A stretch of 64,000 bases of DNA from Phycisphaerales bacterium (GCA_029260555.1 JAJDCZ010000005.1:1-64000), one strand, 5' to 3'; counted from the first letter of the stretch, positions 36,309 through 46,854 are shown. Translations and numbers: made by a program. Notes: generated by a model from the sequence alone, not told the origin.

Positions 36309-36543
36309 TACAGATCGACTCCGTGCCTTTTGCACTCAAGCTACTCGCACTACATCGAGTCTTGGCTTTGTCATACTGATCGTGTTGAGCCTTTCTCTGA
36401 CAGGGTGTTATCAGCGTATCGTGGGTGCCCGGGGGTTTAATGCCCGCGAAACTGATATCGGCAAAAGCAACCTGGGCAAGGGGCCGCTGGATCGACTCCT
36501 CTTTGGCGATTCATCCGAGAAAAAACTTGAAGAACGCTGGTAA
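36283..36543 (+). CDS. Small lipoprotein of unknown function
   Basis: 86 residues from the ATG at 36283 or 82 from the ATG at 36295; both overlap the 3' end of yihY. The signal peptide has FVILIVLSLSLTGC-YQR, a lipobox, so the protein would be lipid-anchored. The short mature part has the stretch RIVGARGFNARETDIGKS and ends in a charged DSSEKKLEERW. The overlap with yihY suggests coupled translation. Confidence 0.65.
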   Translation: MSTLMNSPDTDRLRAFCTQATRTTSSLGFVILIVLSLSLTGCYQRIVGARGFNARETDIGKSNLGKGPLDRLLFGDSSEKKLEERW

Positions 36544-36616
36544 ACTCCCGGAACTAACCCGTTTTAGCCCGTCAATCAGTCCGATGAAGATCAATATATT
36601 TACCAACAACGATGCA

Positions 36617-38113
36617 ATGGAAAACCGACCAATGAACAACGCTGTGCGCACGATCGTGTTTCTGATGATTGGCATGCTGGCTCTGCCAGCTCTGGGACAA
36701 GATACCGACATCCGAGAATCGGTCGTCAAAATCTTCTCCACCACACGCCCGCCAGATCCCACGCGCCCCTGGACCAAAGGCTCGCGGCGAGATGTCAGTG
36801 GCTCGGGCGTTGTCATCTCCAACAACCGGATTCTCACCAATGCCCATGTCGTGCGCTATGCACGCGAAGTCTTCGTTCAGCCCAACAACTCCTCAGATAA
36901 ACTCCCTGCTTCCATCGTCGCTATCGCGCCGGGCATTGATCTTGCCATCTTGAAACTTGAAGATGAGTCGTTTTTTGACACGCACCCCGCAGCCTTGTTC
37001 AGCAGCGACCTTCCTGAAGTCGGCCAGAGCCTCAGCGCCTTTGGTTACCCCATCGGAGGCGATGCCATGAGCATCACCGAAGGCATCGTCTCGCGCATCG
37101 AATATTCCGGCTATTACCAGGGCACACTGGGCTTGCGCATCCAGATCGACGCACCCATCAACCCCGGTAACAGCGGCGGCCCCGCGTTTGCAGATGATAA
37201 AGTCATCGGTCTGGTCTTCAGCGGCATCCCCGACGCACAAAACATCGGCTATCTCATCCCCGTCCAGGAAATCCGCGCCTTTCTCGATGATATCGAAGAC
37301 GGCAACTATCAGGGCAGGCCTCGGCTTTTCGTTCCACTTCAAACCCTTGAGAACCCTGCGCTACGAAAAAAACTTGGTATCGAATCCGGCATGTCGGGTC
37401 TGGTCGTCACCAACACGAAGAACGCTGAAAGCGTCTTTAAAAAGTGGGATGTCGTCACCGCCATTGGTGATAAGGATATCGACAACGCTGGCATGATCTC
37501 AATCGAGCAGAACTTGCGTGTCGACTTTCGGTACATGGTGCCTTTGCTTGCTCATGACAACCTTGTGCCCATCACCGTCTGGCGTAATCGCGAGCTCGTC
37601 GAGATTCAAGTCCCCGTCTCAGCCCAGCGTGACATGCTTTTGAAATATCTGGGCAACTCGTATCCCTCGTATTTCATCTATGGGCCTCTGGTCTTCACGC
37701 CGGTCTATGCAGATCATCTTGACTGGCTTGGGCGGGCGCTGCCTTTGTTCATTGCCCGCGACAGCCCGTTCATCTATCGCCGATACGAACTGCTCGATGA
37801 ACCAGGCGAGCAGATGGTCCTACTCTCGTCAAAGCTCTTTTCCAACCGCATCGCCAAAGGCTACGACCCTGGCCCCTTCCCCATTCTCCAGAGCGTCAAT
37901 GGCCACGATATCACAAGCCTTGAGCAGCTCGTAAGGCTCCTGAGAGCACTTGAAGATGAGTTTGTAATCTTCGAATGGGCAGACCGAGGCGTCGAAACCC
38001 TCGTCTTTGAGCGCGATCAGATCGAACGAGCCACCGAAGAAATCCTTGAAGACAACGGCGTCCGCAGCCAATTCTCCGACGACCTCAAGGACGCATGGAA
38101 CAACCCTCAGTAG
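36617..38113 (+). CDS. Deg/HtrA-type trypsin-like serine protease
   Basis: About 498 residues from the ATG at 36617, with a second candidate at 36632. An N-terminal signal peptide (TIVFLMIGMLALPALG) sends it out of the cytoplasm. The protease triad is His76 in ILTNAHVV, Asp107 in GIDLAILKLE and Ser185 in NPGNSGGPAF (numbering from 36617). PDZ-like segments follow (GMSGLVVTNTKNAESVFKKWDV). The longer spacing and motifs such as FGYPIGGDAMSITEGIVSRIE match the Deg9-like branch of plants and bacteria more than DegP. It probably degrades misfolded envelope proteins. Only about 70 bases separate it from the lipoprotein gene. Confidence 0.9.
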   Translation: MENRPMNNAVRTIVFLMIGMLALPALGQDTDIRESVVKIFSTTRPPDPTRPWTKGSRRDVSGSGVVISNNRILTNAHVVRYAREVFVQPNNSSDKLPASIVAIAPGIDLAILKLEDESFFDTHPAALFSSDLPEVGQSLSAFGYPIGGDAMSITEGIVSRIEYSGYYQGTLGLRIQIDAPINPGNSGGPAFADDKVIGLVFSGIPDAQNIGYLIPVQEIRAFLDDIEDGNYQGRPRLFVPLQTLENPALRKKLGIESGMSGLVVTNTKNAESVFKKWDVVTAIGDKDIDNAGMISIEQNLRVDFRYMVPLLAHDNLVPITVWRNRELVEIQVPVSAQRDMLLKYLGNSYPSYFIYGPLVFTPVYADHLDWLGRALPLFIARDSPFIYRRYELLDEPGEQMVLLSSKLFSNRIAKGYDPGPFPILQSVNGHDITSLEQLVRLLRALEDEFVIFEWADRGVETLVFERDQIERATEEILEDNGVRSQFSDDLKDAWNNPQ

Positions 38114-38241
38114 CGAGTTTAATCACCTGCTCAGGAGTTGATACTGTTTTGGTCTAATCGTGGGCTTGCCGCTGATCAGCCCATACCATAAGGTCTTACT
38201 GAACCTGCCACACAGCTGGCTGATGACCGGAGCAGATCACC

Positions 38242-38811
38242 ATGGGAATCGAAACCGCCCTGCCTACAGACTTTGTGCTGACCACCCAGCTTCAGCGCGT
38301 CATCAACTGGTCACGGCGGTCCAGCCTCTGGCCCTTGCCCTTTGCCACCGCCTGCTGCGGAATCGAGCTCATGGCCACCGCCTCGAGCCGCTATGACCTG
38401 GCCCGGTTCGGCGCTGAGGTCATGCGCTTCAGCCCGCGTCAGAGCGACCTGCTCATCGTCGCAGGCCGCATCGGCATCAAAATGCTCCCCGTTCTTCAGC
38501 ATGTCTATCAGCAGATGACCGAACCCAAGTGGGTCATTTCCATGGGGGCGTGCGCCTCAACTGGTGGCGTCTTTGACACCTACGCAGTCGTCCAGGGCTG
38601 CGACCAGTTCATCCCCGTTGATGTCTATGTCCCCGGCTGCCCGCCCCGCCCCGAGATGCTCATCGAAGCAGTCATGGCCATCCAACGCCACATCGATCAA
38701 GAAGGCATCCCCCCCACGATCGATGGCAAACGCGTGCCTCTGGGAATTGCGGTCGACCCCACCCACGCGGTCGCTCCCCAACCCGTAGGCATCACCGTCG
38801 GCGGTCAATAA
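38242..38811 (+). CDS. nuoB: NADH-quinone oxidoreductase subunit B (NuoB)
   Basis: 189 residues. GGAG lies nine bases before the ATG. NuoB holds the N2 [4Fe-4S] cluster, the last in the chain before quinone. The ligands are the tandem Cys in [10 protein letters not shown] (38-39), Cys104 in MGACASTGG and Cys133 in [10 protein letters not shown], all conserved. No nuoA, nuoC or nuoD adjoins it, which is unusual for a complex I gene, although nuoF also stands alone at 18.2 kb. The C-terminal 25 residues (Val/Pro/Gly-rich) are longer than in E. coli. Confidence 0.95.
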   Translation: MGIETALPTDFVLTTQLQRVINWSRRSSLWPLPFATACCGIELMATASSRYDLARFGAEVMRFSPRQSDLLIVAGRIGIKMLPVLQHVYQQMTEPKWVISMGACASTGGVFDTYAVVQGCDQFIPVDVYVPGCPPRPEMLIEAVMAIQRHIDQEGIPPTIDGKRVPLGIAVDPTHAVAPQPVGITVGGQ

Positions 38812-38853
38812 AAAAGACCAACTCCCAACGAGCTGTGAGCGGTTGAGAACCAG

Positions 38854-40353
38854 TTACTTCTCGTCTAACACCCGATCCCCAGCTTCATTCGATTCCACCA
38901 ATTTGGACCCTTCCAGCAGCTTTGTCGTCACCGTAACCTCAGTAAACTCGGGTAGTTCCTTGGCGCTCTTGACACCCGTATCTTCAAACTTGCGAAGCGT
39001 CGGCATGAGTCGAGACTCCACGCTTGATGCAAACTGGTTGTAGCGATCGACCGTCTGGCCGATCGATTTACCCAGTGATGCTGCATACCCAAATGCAATC
39101 GCAGCCTTGCTGTGCAGTTCCTTGCCCAACTTCAACAGCTCGTTGGCTTCCTCAGCAAGCTGATACTCACGCCACCCCACCGCCACTGCCCGTAACAACC
39201 CGATCAGTGTGCTGGGGCTCGCAAGAATCACATTGTTTTCAGCAGCGATTTCGATCAGCTCAGGCCTCTGGCTCAGGGCTGCATCAATAAAATGATCCCC
39301 AGGCACAAACATCACCACAAAGTCAGGCGAGTCCTTATACAACGACCAGTATTTCTTGTCACCAAGCTTTTTGGTTTGATCGACGATGTTCCTGGCAAAG
39401 TGCTCCAGATGCTCCTGCCGCTCCTCATCACTCTGGGCGTTCACAGCCTGGATATACGAATCAATATTGGCTTTGGCATCAACAACAATCTTCCGCTCGT
39501 TCGGTAATGTCACGATCATGTCAGGCCGAAGCAGCTTCCCGGTTTCCGGATCTCGCACCGATGATTGCTCGGTAAAATCACAATACCGCGTCATACCCGC
39601 AAGCTCAGCAACCCGTCGAAGCTGAATCTCCCCATACCGGCCTCGAATCTCAGGCCGACTCAGCGCCTTGGTCAACCTGCCAGTTTCATCCTTGAGCTGT
39701 GCATTGGCGCTGGTCATCTGCGTGACTTGCTCGTAGAGAGTAGCAAAAGCCTTCGTCCGTGTCTTCTCCAGCTCCTCGAGCTTTTCCCGCGTCTCTTTAA
39801 GCGTTTGACTGATCGGCTTGACCAGTTGCTCGACCGCGATCTTGCGCTCGTCCAGCTCTGCTTTGGATTCCTTTTGCGTGGTCTCCAGCTTGGTCACCGC
39901 CAGCTTGAGAAACTCCTCATTGCTGGTCTTGAGTGCCTCAGCTGCCAAAGCACGGAAGGTTTTATCAAACTTCTCATTCAGGTCCGCCATGCGCTGAGCC
40001 AGCTGTTTTTCGCGTTCATTAAGTTCACGCTCGCGCTGGCCATGCAATGCCTGAAGCTCATGCTCTTTTTGCCCGTACATGTCATCGCGACTTTTAAGTA
40101 GCAGTTTGTGTTGATTCTGCTCTCGCTCAAGTTGACCCGAAAGCTCGGTGGTTTCCTTCTTGAGGCTGTCCAGCTCCGGCTCGAGCTGTTCAAGCTTCTT
40201 GCTGATGGGCTCAAGCATCTGCCTAGCAGCATCACGCTCTGCAATCGCCCGCGCCTGATTCTCCTTGAGACGCATCTGGCTCCAGAACAACCAGAACCCC
40301 ACCACCCCGAACACCAGCGCAGCCAAACTCACGACAATCAATGCGATTTCCAT
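38854..40353 (-). CDS. rmuC: RmuC-family DNA recombination protein
   Basis: 499 residues. It has an N-terminal membrane helix (LIVVSLAALVFGVVGFWLFW), a long coiled coil (residues 40-220), and the RmuC nuclease-like core with RYGEIQLRRVAELAGM, RPDMIVTLPNERKIVVDAKANID and FVPGDHFIDAALSQRPELIEIA. The family limits inversion at short inverted repeats in E. coli, so its presence beside a genome full of small palindromes is suggestive but not evidence. It converges with nuoB. Confidence 0.92.
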   Translation of the reverse strand: MEIALIVVSLAALVFGVVGFWLFWSQMRLKENQARAIAERDAARQMLEPISKKLEQLEPELDSLKKETTELSGQLEREQNQHKLLLKSRDDMYGQKEHELQALHGQRERELNEREKQLAQRMADLNEKFDKTFRALAAEALKTSNEEFLKLAVTKLETTQKESKAELDERKIAVEQLVKPISQTLKETREKLEELEKTRTKAFATLYEQVTQMTSANAQLKDETGRLTKALSRPEIRGRYGEIQLRRVAELAGMTRYCDFTEQSSVRDPETGKLLRPDMIVTLPNERKIVVDAKANIDSYIQAVNAQSDEERQEHLEHFARNIVDQTKKLGDKKYWSLYKDSPDFVVMFVPGDHFIDAALSQRPELIEIAAENNVILASPSTLIGLLRAVAVGWREYQLAEEANELLKLGKELHSKAAIAFGYAASLGKSIGQTVDRYNQFASSVESRLMPTLRKFEDTGVKSAKELPEFTEVTVTTKLLEGSKLVESNEAGDRVLDEK

Positions 40354-40367
40354 ACTTCAAGTGTATC

Positions 40368-40384
40368 AGCCGCGACCCGCGAGG
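40368..40384 (+). repeat. Possible degenerate intergenic repeat, copy 9
   Basis: AGCCGCGACCCGCGAGG shows only 3-4 changes from the repeat core and sits in the short gap before the PH-domain gene. The flanks do not extend the match, so this may be chance. Confidence 0.35.
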
Positions 40385-40440
40385 TGCTGTAGCAATTACA
40401 CCGCCAGACGAGCTTTCAGGTTCTCTGGCTATAATCCGAT

Positions 40441-41019
40441 ATGAACACGACCAACAGCGATGTCATCCTCAACGCCGTATTTGATAAAAAAACGATCATC
40501 AAGTACCACTGGATCATGCTCATCCCGATCGCCTTGTTTATCATCACGATCCCGTTTGTGATCCTCGGCGCGATCATCTACAAGTTCTTTCTTGTTCGGA
40601 TCGTTGACAACTGGTCAGCGACACTGACCAGCCGAAGCCTGATCGTCCGCAAAGGCGTCTTCAACAAGATCGAAAAGACCATTCCACTTGAGAAGATCAC
40701 CGACCTCTCCACCACAGAGGGGCCGATCATGCGATACTGTGGCCTCAAGAGCATCGGTGTCGAAACCGCAGGCCAGTCAGGAGCCTCAGGAGCACCCCTC
40801 ATCAGCCTGCTTGGCATCGTCGATACCGACAACTTCAGGAGTCAGGTTCTCGCCCAGCGTGATCTGATCACAGGCAGCAGTGCAGCGATCAATACTGATA
40901 AACCAGCCCCCCCCAGCAGCTCACCCGGTGAACTTCAAGAGATTGCCGACACACTCCGCCGAATGGAAACCCTCCTCGATCGAATCGCATCAGGAAACAA
41001 CGATTCATCCGGGCAGTAA
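40441..41019 (+). CDS. Membrane protein with a bacterial PH domain
   Basis: 192 residues. Two close membrane helices (IMLIPIALFIITIPFVILGAIIYKF) precede a bPH2-type domain with the conserved RSLIVRKGVFNKIEKTIPLEKITDLSTTEGPI and YCGLKSIGVETAG. The C-terminal tail is a charged helix (LQEIADTLRRMETLLDRIAS). Such proteins are widespread and of unclear function. Confidence 0.8.
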   Translation: MNTTNSDVILNAVFDKKTIIKYHWIMLIPIALFIITIPFVILGAIIYKFFLVRIVDNWSATLTSRSLIVRKGVFNKIEKTIPLEKITDLSTTEGPIMRYCGLKSIGVETAGQSGASGAPLISLLGIVDTDNFRSQVLAQRDLITGSSAAINTDKPAPPSSSPGELQEIADTLRRMETLLDRIASGNNDSSGQ

Positions 41020-41141
41020 AAAATCGCGTATAGAGATTTGTTGTCGCGTGCCGTGGCCATTGCTCGAGTGGACACAATTCCAGTACCACGCAAAGCCGTG
41101 ACCATGCCACTAATTGTTACCCCGATTTACTTGTGTGAAAT

Positions 41142-41702
41142 CTACTCAATCTCCGTTCCCGATCCACATGCTTCGCAGTCCTTCTCCACGATCAGTTTCG
41201 CCACCTTTTCATCGATCACCCGCCCACATTCCGGGCATACCGTCCCCGGCGTACCTTTCAGGTGATAGCCACACCCAAAGCACACCGGCACCCCGCACTT
41301 GATCAACTCCTTCCGCAAGTGCTTTGACACATGCCGGTTCAACATCCATACCGCAATAACGCTACACACAGTTGATGTCAGAAACATCAGCACCAAGTTG
41401 ATCGACAACTGGCTTATTCCAAGCCCCAAGCCTCCAATAAATCGCCGCAGCAACACGGTTGAGACCAACGAGATCAAGATCGCTACGAACACAACGCAGA
41501 TCCAGACCCACCGTCCGATCAGTTGAAATAAAACCCGCTTCTTCGCTCTTGCTGCCTCCAACTCCGTAGGAAACAGCTCCATCTCTGCCAGTTCGCCCCA
41601 AATCCGACCACTAATAAGCAATCCAAGCTTTCTCAACCGACGCCCATTCCCATGCCCGCCAGCATTTGATTCCCCATGCTCCGGTTTTCGCCGTGCTTTC
41701 AT
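41142..41702 (-). CDS. Membrane protein with a C-terminal zinc ribbon
   Basis: 186 residues from the ATG at 41702 (a GTG at 41729 is an alternative). Two membrane helices (WVWICVVFVAILISLVSTVLL and INLVLMFLTSTVCSVIAVWML) are followed by a zinc ribbon with CFGCGYHLKGTPGTVCPECGRVI, in the arrangement CxxC...CxxC, plus another CEAC near the end. The combination of two helices and a terminal ribbon recurs in planctomycetes, but I cannot name it. Confidence 0.72.
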   Translation of the reverse strand: MKARRKPEHGESNAGGHGNGRRLRKLGLLISGRIWGELAEMELFPTELEAARAKKRVLFQLIGRWVWICVVFVAILISLVSTVLLRRFIGGLGLGISQLSINLVLMFLTSTVCSVIAVWMLNRHVSKHLRKELIKCGVPVCFGCGYHLKGTPGTVCPECGRVIDEKVAKLIVEKDCEACGSGTEIE

Positions 41703-41785
41703 GCCTGGTACTCCATGTGCTGTAGCCACTGCTTTGAATGGTCACGCAAAACCGTGATTATACTGCCCGCCTGCTTCATCAACAC

Positions 41786-42286
41786 CTATCCTATATCCAA
41801 ACTCTTCTTCATCAGAGCTACCCAATCAATTGCTTGTATCAACATTTTGACTTCTTTCAACTCTACATATCGATTTGGAAAATACTTTTTTACAGTATCC
41901 TTAATACTTTCAAGCAACTTATTGGCAGGATTGTCTTCATCGAGATTCCCTATCCCAAATGACCACTCTCGCCAAGTCACACAGTCATAAATAGGTTTGG
42001 CATTCCAAGCAAATATGTCACCTCTAAACTTAAACACATGAGTTTCCAACTCGCCGTAGTGAACCGTCACTTGGACCCATCCGACAGCTCGCCGATAGTC
42101 CCAGTCGCCCCAATCCCTTTCAACCTGTATTTGAATTTCCTTCTTTCGTCTCAACGGATGTTCAGCACCAAGCTTGTGCCATATTTTACAATCCAAGGCA
42201 ATTTGCTTATCAACCCTTCTTTCACGATTGGCAAAGAAACTTTCCTGACTTTCTTGATACACAGGTATGTGGAGTAATCTAATCAT
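41786..42286 (-). CDS. Orphan protein in an AT-rich island
   Basis: 166 residues. No signal peptide or membrane helix is present. Aromatic-rich segments (RDWGDWDYRRAVGWVQVTVHYGE) and a basic C-terminal helix are visible, but no family is recognised. The DNA from about 41740 to 42360 is much richer in A and T than carB and the genes before it, which points to a recently acquired gene. The start has only a weak GGA upstream. It is probably real but could be a relic. Confidence 0.55.
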   Translation of the reverse strand: MIRLLHIPVYQESQESFFANRERRVDKQIALDCKIWHKLGAEHPLRRKKEIQIQVERDWGDWDYRRAVGWVQVTVHYGELETHVFKFRGDIFAWNAKPIYDCVTWREWSFGIGNLDEDNPANKLLESIKDTVKKYFPNRYVELKEVKMLIQAIDWVALMKKSLDIG

Positions 42287-42362
42287 TAGATGATTCCTTA
42301 ATGGAGACAGTGACTACTACTCCAAGCAACCACAATGCCCATACATTCTACCACAATCACCC

Positions 42363-45300
42363 CTACGCAGGTGTCGGGTTACCCCGGTTGGCGTGGTCTT
42401 GCAGTGCTGCCACATCCCAGTCGCCAGCTCGCAGTGCTTCGATCGCATGCACCACAGCCGTCGCCGCCGTGATGGTCGTGATCATGGGAATCCCCAGCCG
42501 CGTTGCGGTCGCGCGGATCTTGCCTTCGTCCGTGCGCCAGCCGGTGCGCGTTGGCGTGTTAATAACCAGGCTGATTCGGCCGTCGGCCATCAGATCCAGC
42601 ACATTGGGTCTGATCCCTTCTGCGATCTTGTCCAGAAATGTCGGTTTCATCCCCTGTTGCAATAAATATTGCCCCGTCCCCCGCGTGGTATACACCAAAA
42701 AGCCCATCGCCAGAAGTGAGCGCACCACACCAGATGCAGCAACCCGGTCATCCTGTCTGACCGATACAAACACGCCGCCCTCGCGAGGCAAGACCATCCC
42801 CGCGCCCAGCATCCCCTTGAGATACGCCAGAGGCATGTTGAAATCCAGCCCCATCACCTCACCGGTCGAGCGCATCTCCGGGCCCAGCACCACATCCACG
42901 CCGGGGAACTTCTGAAAGGGAAACACTGGCTGTTTCACCGCGATGACGCCACTGTCTAGAACCTCACGCACGGCAAGTTCATCAAGCGTTTTGCCCATCA
43001 TCACCTTGGCAGCAACGCTCGCCCAAGGCACATGCTTGGCCTTGCCAACGAATGGCATCGTTCGGCTCGCCCGCGGGTTCACCTCGATGATATAAATCTC
43101 CTCATCCTTCACCGCCATCTGCACATTCATCAACCCGTTGACACGAAGCGCACCCGCCAGCGTGCGGGCAATGCTCCGAATCCGCTCAACAAGGTGTTTG
43201 GGCAAAGACCAGGGCGGAATCGTGCAGGCTGAATCTCCCGAATGCACCCCCGCCTGCTCAATGTGCTCCATCACGCCACAAACGATGGCTCTCCCCGATG
43301 AAACGCCTGCTTCAACAGATTCGTTTACCGGATAATCAGCAATCACATCGACATCCACTTCAATTGCGCCGTCAAGAAAACGGTCAATCAGAATCGGTGC
43401 ATCATCAAGCCCCGCAACATTCAGCGCGTTGGTCATGTAATGTTTAAGGGCAGCCTCGTCCGGACAGATCTCCATCCCCCGCCCGCCCAGAACATAACTG
43501 GGACGAACCAGCACCGGGTAACCGATCTCATCTGCCACCTTCACAGCTTCATCAAACGCCCGCGCGATCCCACTGGCTGGACTAAGCAGATTCAGTTCCT
43601 TAAGCAGCGCATCAAACCGCTCACGATCTTCTGCCAGATCAATCGAATCCAGACTGGTCCCGATCATCGGCACCGCAGCCAGGCTCAACCCGCCCGCCAG
43701 ATTCAAAGGCGTCTGCCCGCCAAACTGCACCACCACCCCCCGCAAACTCTCACGACCAAGCTCATCAACAACATTGAGTACATCCTCAAGCGTCAAAGGC
43801 TCAAAGAAAAGCAAATTGCTCGTGTCATAATCCGTCGAAACCGTCTCAGGGTTCGAGTTGATCATCACACTCTCAAAGCCCAGCTCACGAGCAGCCAGCG
43901 ATGCATGAACACAACAATAATCAAACTCGATCCCCTGCCCGATGCGGTTTGGACCCCCGCCTAAAATCACCACCTTGGGTGTCTCAGTTATGATAATCTC
44001 ATCACTACCCAGTTCCTCAACAAGCCCGGTGTCATCGTTGAACCTGCCCAGCGGCTGTTCATAGGTCGAATAGTAATAAGGCGTGATCGAATCAAACTCT
44101 GCAGCACAAGTATCCACCAGACGATACACCGGCTTCACACCCAGCCCCAGACGATGCTCGCGCACTTGCAAAATCGACTCGCTGGTAATCTGCCCCAGAT
44201 ACAAGTTGGCCAGTTGAGCATCTGAATACCCAAGCTGCTTGGCTTTGTGCATGGTCGCCTGATCAACCTGATCCAGCGCAGAAAACTCGCACAGCGCATC
44301 TTCAAACGATACCAGCTCTGCGATCTGACTTAAGAAAAATGTGTCGATGCCGCTGAGCTCGTTGAGCCTTGTGATCGACCAGCCCATTTTCAATGCATAA
44401 CGAATATAATAAAGCCGGCCCTGGCAAGGCACCGCGATTTTGCGACTGAGATTCTCGACCGAAATCGGCCATTGAATCTCCTGGCCATCGGCTGTGCGAT
44501 GCCGACCTGAAATCTGTGCTGGTGGAAGATCCGATGACAGATTAAGAACAAGCTGGTCATTCTCCACCGCACGCATCGCAAACAGCCACTTGTCGTTTGC
44601 ATCAAGCCCCAGCCCAAAACGCTTGACCTCCATCGACCGGATCACCTTCTGCAGGCTCTCTTTGAATGTCCGCCCGATCGCCATCGCTTCGCCGACACTC
44701 TTCATCTGCGTGGTCAGTGTTTCATCTGCCTCTGGGAACTTCTCAAAGGTCCACCGTGGCATCTTGGTAACAACATAATCGATCGTCGGCTCAAAGCACG
44801 CACTCGTACTCCCCGTGATGTCATTACGAAGCTCGTCAAGCGTATACCCCACTGCAAGCTTGGCAGCGATCTTGGCAATCGGAAAACCCGTCGCCTTTGA
44901 TGCAAGCGCAGAACTTCTGCTCACCCTGGGGTTCATCTCGACAACCACGAAATCAGGCTTGTCCACGCCGGGCTTTGGGTCAACTGCAAACTGCACATTT
45001 GAGCCACCCGTCTCGACACCTACAGCTTGCATGATTTCGATGGCAGCATCTCGCAGCGCCTGATATTCCTTGTCCGTAAGCGTCAAGATCGGCGCTACCG
45101 TGATCGAATCCCCCGTGTGTACACCCATCGGATCGATGTTCTCAATGCCACACACGATCACACAGTTGCCCTTGCGATCTCGCACCACTTCAAGCTCGTA
45201 TTCCTTCCAGCCCAGGAGCGACTGGTCGATCTGCACCTGATTGATCATCGATGCATTCAGCCCGCGCGAAATAAGATCGCGGGCTTCATCCAGGCTGTAG

Positions 45301-45863
45301 GCAACCCCGCCACCCCAGCCTCCGAGTGTAAACGCAGGCCTGATAATCGCAGGCAGGCTGCTGACCGTCTCGATGAACTCGATCCCTTCGTCTACGCTCT
45401 GCACGCAAAGCGCATTGGGCATGCTCAGCCCGATGCCCTGGACCAGTTCTCGAAACTGCTGGCGATCTTCTGCCCGGTGGATCACCTCTCGGCTGGCACC
45501 GATCATCTCGATGTTGTATTTTGAAAGAATGCCCTGGTCGTAAAGCTCACAGGCACAGTTAAGTGCTGTCTGACCACCAATCGTCGGCAAAATCGCATCG
45601 ATCGGCGTGCCTGACGCTTCCTCTTTGAGAATGATCTTCGTGACCGCTTCAGGCGTGATCGGCTCGATGTATGTCCGATCTGAAAACGCCGGGTCCGTCA
45701 TGATCGTCGCGGGATTCGAGTTGATCAGAACAATCCGATACCCCTCGTCACGCAACGATTTGCACGCCTGCGTTCCTGAATAGTCAAACTCACACCCCTG
45801 TCCGATGACAATGGGGCCTGATCCCAGCACAAGAATCGTATGAAGGTCGTCTCTTTTGGGCAT
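42363..45863 (-). CDS. carB: Carbamoyl-phosphate synthase large subunit
   Basis: 1166 residues from the ATG at 45863 ([23 protein letters not shown]). A start 13 codons upstream at 45902 is possible. CarB makes carbamoyl phosphate from bicarbonate, ATP and ammonia supplied by CarA, for pyrimidines and arginine. Its two homologous halves each hold an ATP-grasp domain, with [17 protein letters not shown] and [17 protein letters not shown] as paired motifs, the first-half [23 protein letters not shown], and a C-terminal allosteric domain ([26 protein letters not shown]). Length matches E. coli (1073) with about 90 extra residues. No carA lies next to it. A G-rich leader precedes the start. Confidence 0.96.
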   Translation of the reverse strand: MPKRDDLHTILVLGSGPIVIGQGCEFDYSGTQACKSLRDEGYRIVLINSNPATIMTDPAFSDRTYIEPITPEAVTKIILKEEASGTPIDAILPTIGGQTALNCACELYDQGILSKYNIEMIGASREVIHRAEDRQQFRELVQGIGLSMPNALCVQSVDEGIEFIETVSSLPAIIRPAFTLGGWGGGVAYSLDEARDLISRGLNASMINQVQIDQSLLGWKEYELEVVRDRKGNCVIVCGIENIDPMGVHTGDSITVAPILTLTDKEYQALRDAAIEIMQAVGVETGGSNVQFAVDPKPGVDKPDFVVVEMNPRVSRSSALASKATGFPIAKIAAKLAVGYTLDELRNDITGSTSACFEPTIDYVVTKMPRWTFEKFPEADETLTTQMKSVGEAMAIGRTFKESLQKVIRSMEVKRFGLGLDANDKWLFAMRAVENDQLVLNLSSDLPPAQISGRHRTADGQEIQWPISVENLSRKIAVPCQGRLYYIRYALKMGWSITRLNELSGIDTFFLSQIAELVSFEDALCEFSALDQVDQATMHKAKQLGYSDAQLANLYLGQITSESILQVREHRLGLGVKPVYRLVDTCAAEFDSITPYYYSTYEQPLGRFNDDTGLVEELGSDEIIITETPKVVILGGGPNRIGQGIEFDYCCVHASLAARELGFESVMINSNPETVSTDYDTSNLLFFEPLTLEDVLNVVDELGRESLRGVVVQFGGQTPLNLAGGLSLAAVPMIGTSLDSIDLAEDRERFDALLKELNLLSPASGIARAFDEAVKVADEIGYPVLVRPSYVLGGRGMEICPDEAALKHYMTNALNVAGLDDAPILIDRFLDGAIEVDVDVIADYPVNESVEAGVSSGRAIVCGVMEHIEQAGVHSGDSACTIPPWSLPKHLVERIRSIARTLAGALRVNGLMNVQMAVKDEEIYIIEVNPRASRTMPFVGKAKHVPWASVAAKVMMGKTLDELAVREVLDSGVIAVKQPVFPFQKFPGVDVVLGPEMRSTGEVMGLDFNMPLAYLKGMLGAGMVLPREGGVFVSVRQDDRVAASGVVRSLLAMGFLVYTTRGTGQYLLQQGMKPTFLDKIAEGIRPNVLDLMADGRISLVINTPTRTGWRTDEGKIRATATRLGIPMITTITAATAVVHAIEALRAGDWDVAALQDHANRGNPTPA

Positions 45864-45923
45864 TTTCCAGCTCGCGCATACAGTCCCGATCGTCTCAGCC
45901 ATCCCACTATAGGCTTAGCCACA

Positions 45924-45990
45924 ATCCCTTCACCCACCCCCCCTCCCACCCCTCCCGCCGCCCCCCTCTCGTCCCCCGCCCTGCCCTTCA
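45924..45990 (-). promoter_or_regulatory. Guanine-run tract in the carB leader (possible G-quadruplex)
   Basis: Minus-strand reading contains the successive runs G6, G3, G4, G3, G7 and G3 with loops of one to four bases, enough for more than one quadruplex. It lies 60-130 bases upstream of the carB start, or 20-90 bases from the alternative start. On the other strand it is part of the divergent region before the amidase gene. Confidence 0.5.
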
Positions 45991-46065
45991 TACCCGGCTA
46001 CTGTGAATGCCGTATCATCTTTGTAGCCAGACCGGCGAACTGAACTTCTAAAGGCTCTTGAACCG

Positions 46066-46848
46066 ATGGATACTTTTGTGAGAGAATCACCCACACGACG
46101 CGATCTTCTGGCAACAGGCCTTCTGCTTGGCTCGGGGCTGGTTCTTGGAGCCTGCTCCACCAGCCGCGACAAGGGCTGGAAGCCCATGGTCAGCCTTCCC
46201 CACGACAACTCAGACCTTGAACTTCCCAAGGCTCATCCCCAAAATCCCCACTCCCTGCCTGAATCTACACCCATCCCCGCTGCACCCTCGCGCCCAGAAG
46301 GCGTGCTCTCTCGCACCAGCTGGACCACCGGCAGACCCATCCTCAAACGCGCAGACCCCATGAGTGGCATCGCGCGCATCACCGTTCATCACGATGGCAT
46401 GCCTCCGGTTTCGCTTCGTTCAAAGAGCCAGGTCATCCGCCGCATCGAAGCCATCCGCCGATCTCATGTCCGCAAGGGCTGGGCTGACATCGGCTACCAC
46501 TATGTCATTGATCCCATGGGCAATGTCTGGGAAGCCAGACCCATCTCCCTGCAGGGTGCCCATGTCAAGTGCTGCAACGAGCACAACCTCGGCGTCATGG
46601 TGCTGGGCAACTTCCAACAGCAAAGACCGACCGCAGCCGCCATTAACGCACTGGATTTTTTCCTCGCTGACCGCCTGTATGCATTGAACATCCCCATTCC
46701 CCGCCTGCATACACATCAGGAACTCGCGCCCACAGCCTGCCCGGGCCGAAACCTCCAGAAATACATGGTCCAGACACGCTCAAAGGTCGGCAACCTCGCC
46801 CACGCCTGGTCAGTGTCAAAAGACTCACTCAGGTTCAGAATTCAATAA
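46066..46848 (+). CDS. Peptidoglycan-recognition/N-acetylmuramoyl-L-alanine amidase domain lipoprotein
   Basis: 260 residues. The N-terminus TRRDLLATGLLLGSGLVLGAC-S looks like a Tat-type twin-arginine signal merged with a lipobox, so the enzyme is probably exported and anchored. The amidase_2/PGRP domain follows with ITVHHDG (zinc His), DIGYHYVID, and HTHQELAPTACPGRNL (second His and the Cys ligand position). It would cut peptidoglycan crosslinks between muramic acid and the stem peptide. A Pro/Ser linker of about 40 residues lies after the lipobox. Confidence 0.85.
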   Translation: MDTFVRESPTRRDLLATGLLLGSGLVLGACSTSRDKGWKPMVSLPHDNSDLELPKAHPQNPHSLPESTPIPAAPSRPEGVLSRTSWTTGRPILKRADPMSGIARITVHHDGMPPVSLRSKSQVIRRIEAIRRSHVRKGWADIGYHYVIDPMGNVWEARPISLQGAHVKCCNEHNLGVMVLGNFQQQRPTAAAINALDFFLADRLYALNIPIPRLHTHQELAPTACPGRNLQKYMVQTRSKVGNLAHAWSVSKDSLRFRIQ

Positions 46849-46854
46849 GAGAAA

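Noticed and set aside
43440-43964. 174-codon plus-strand open frame within carB
   Set aside because: It is the mirror frame of carB, with the low-complexity, basic look typical of antisense translation in GC-rich DNA.
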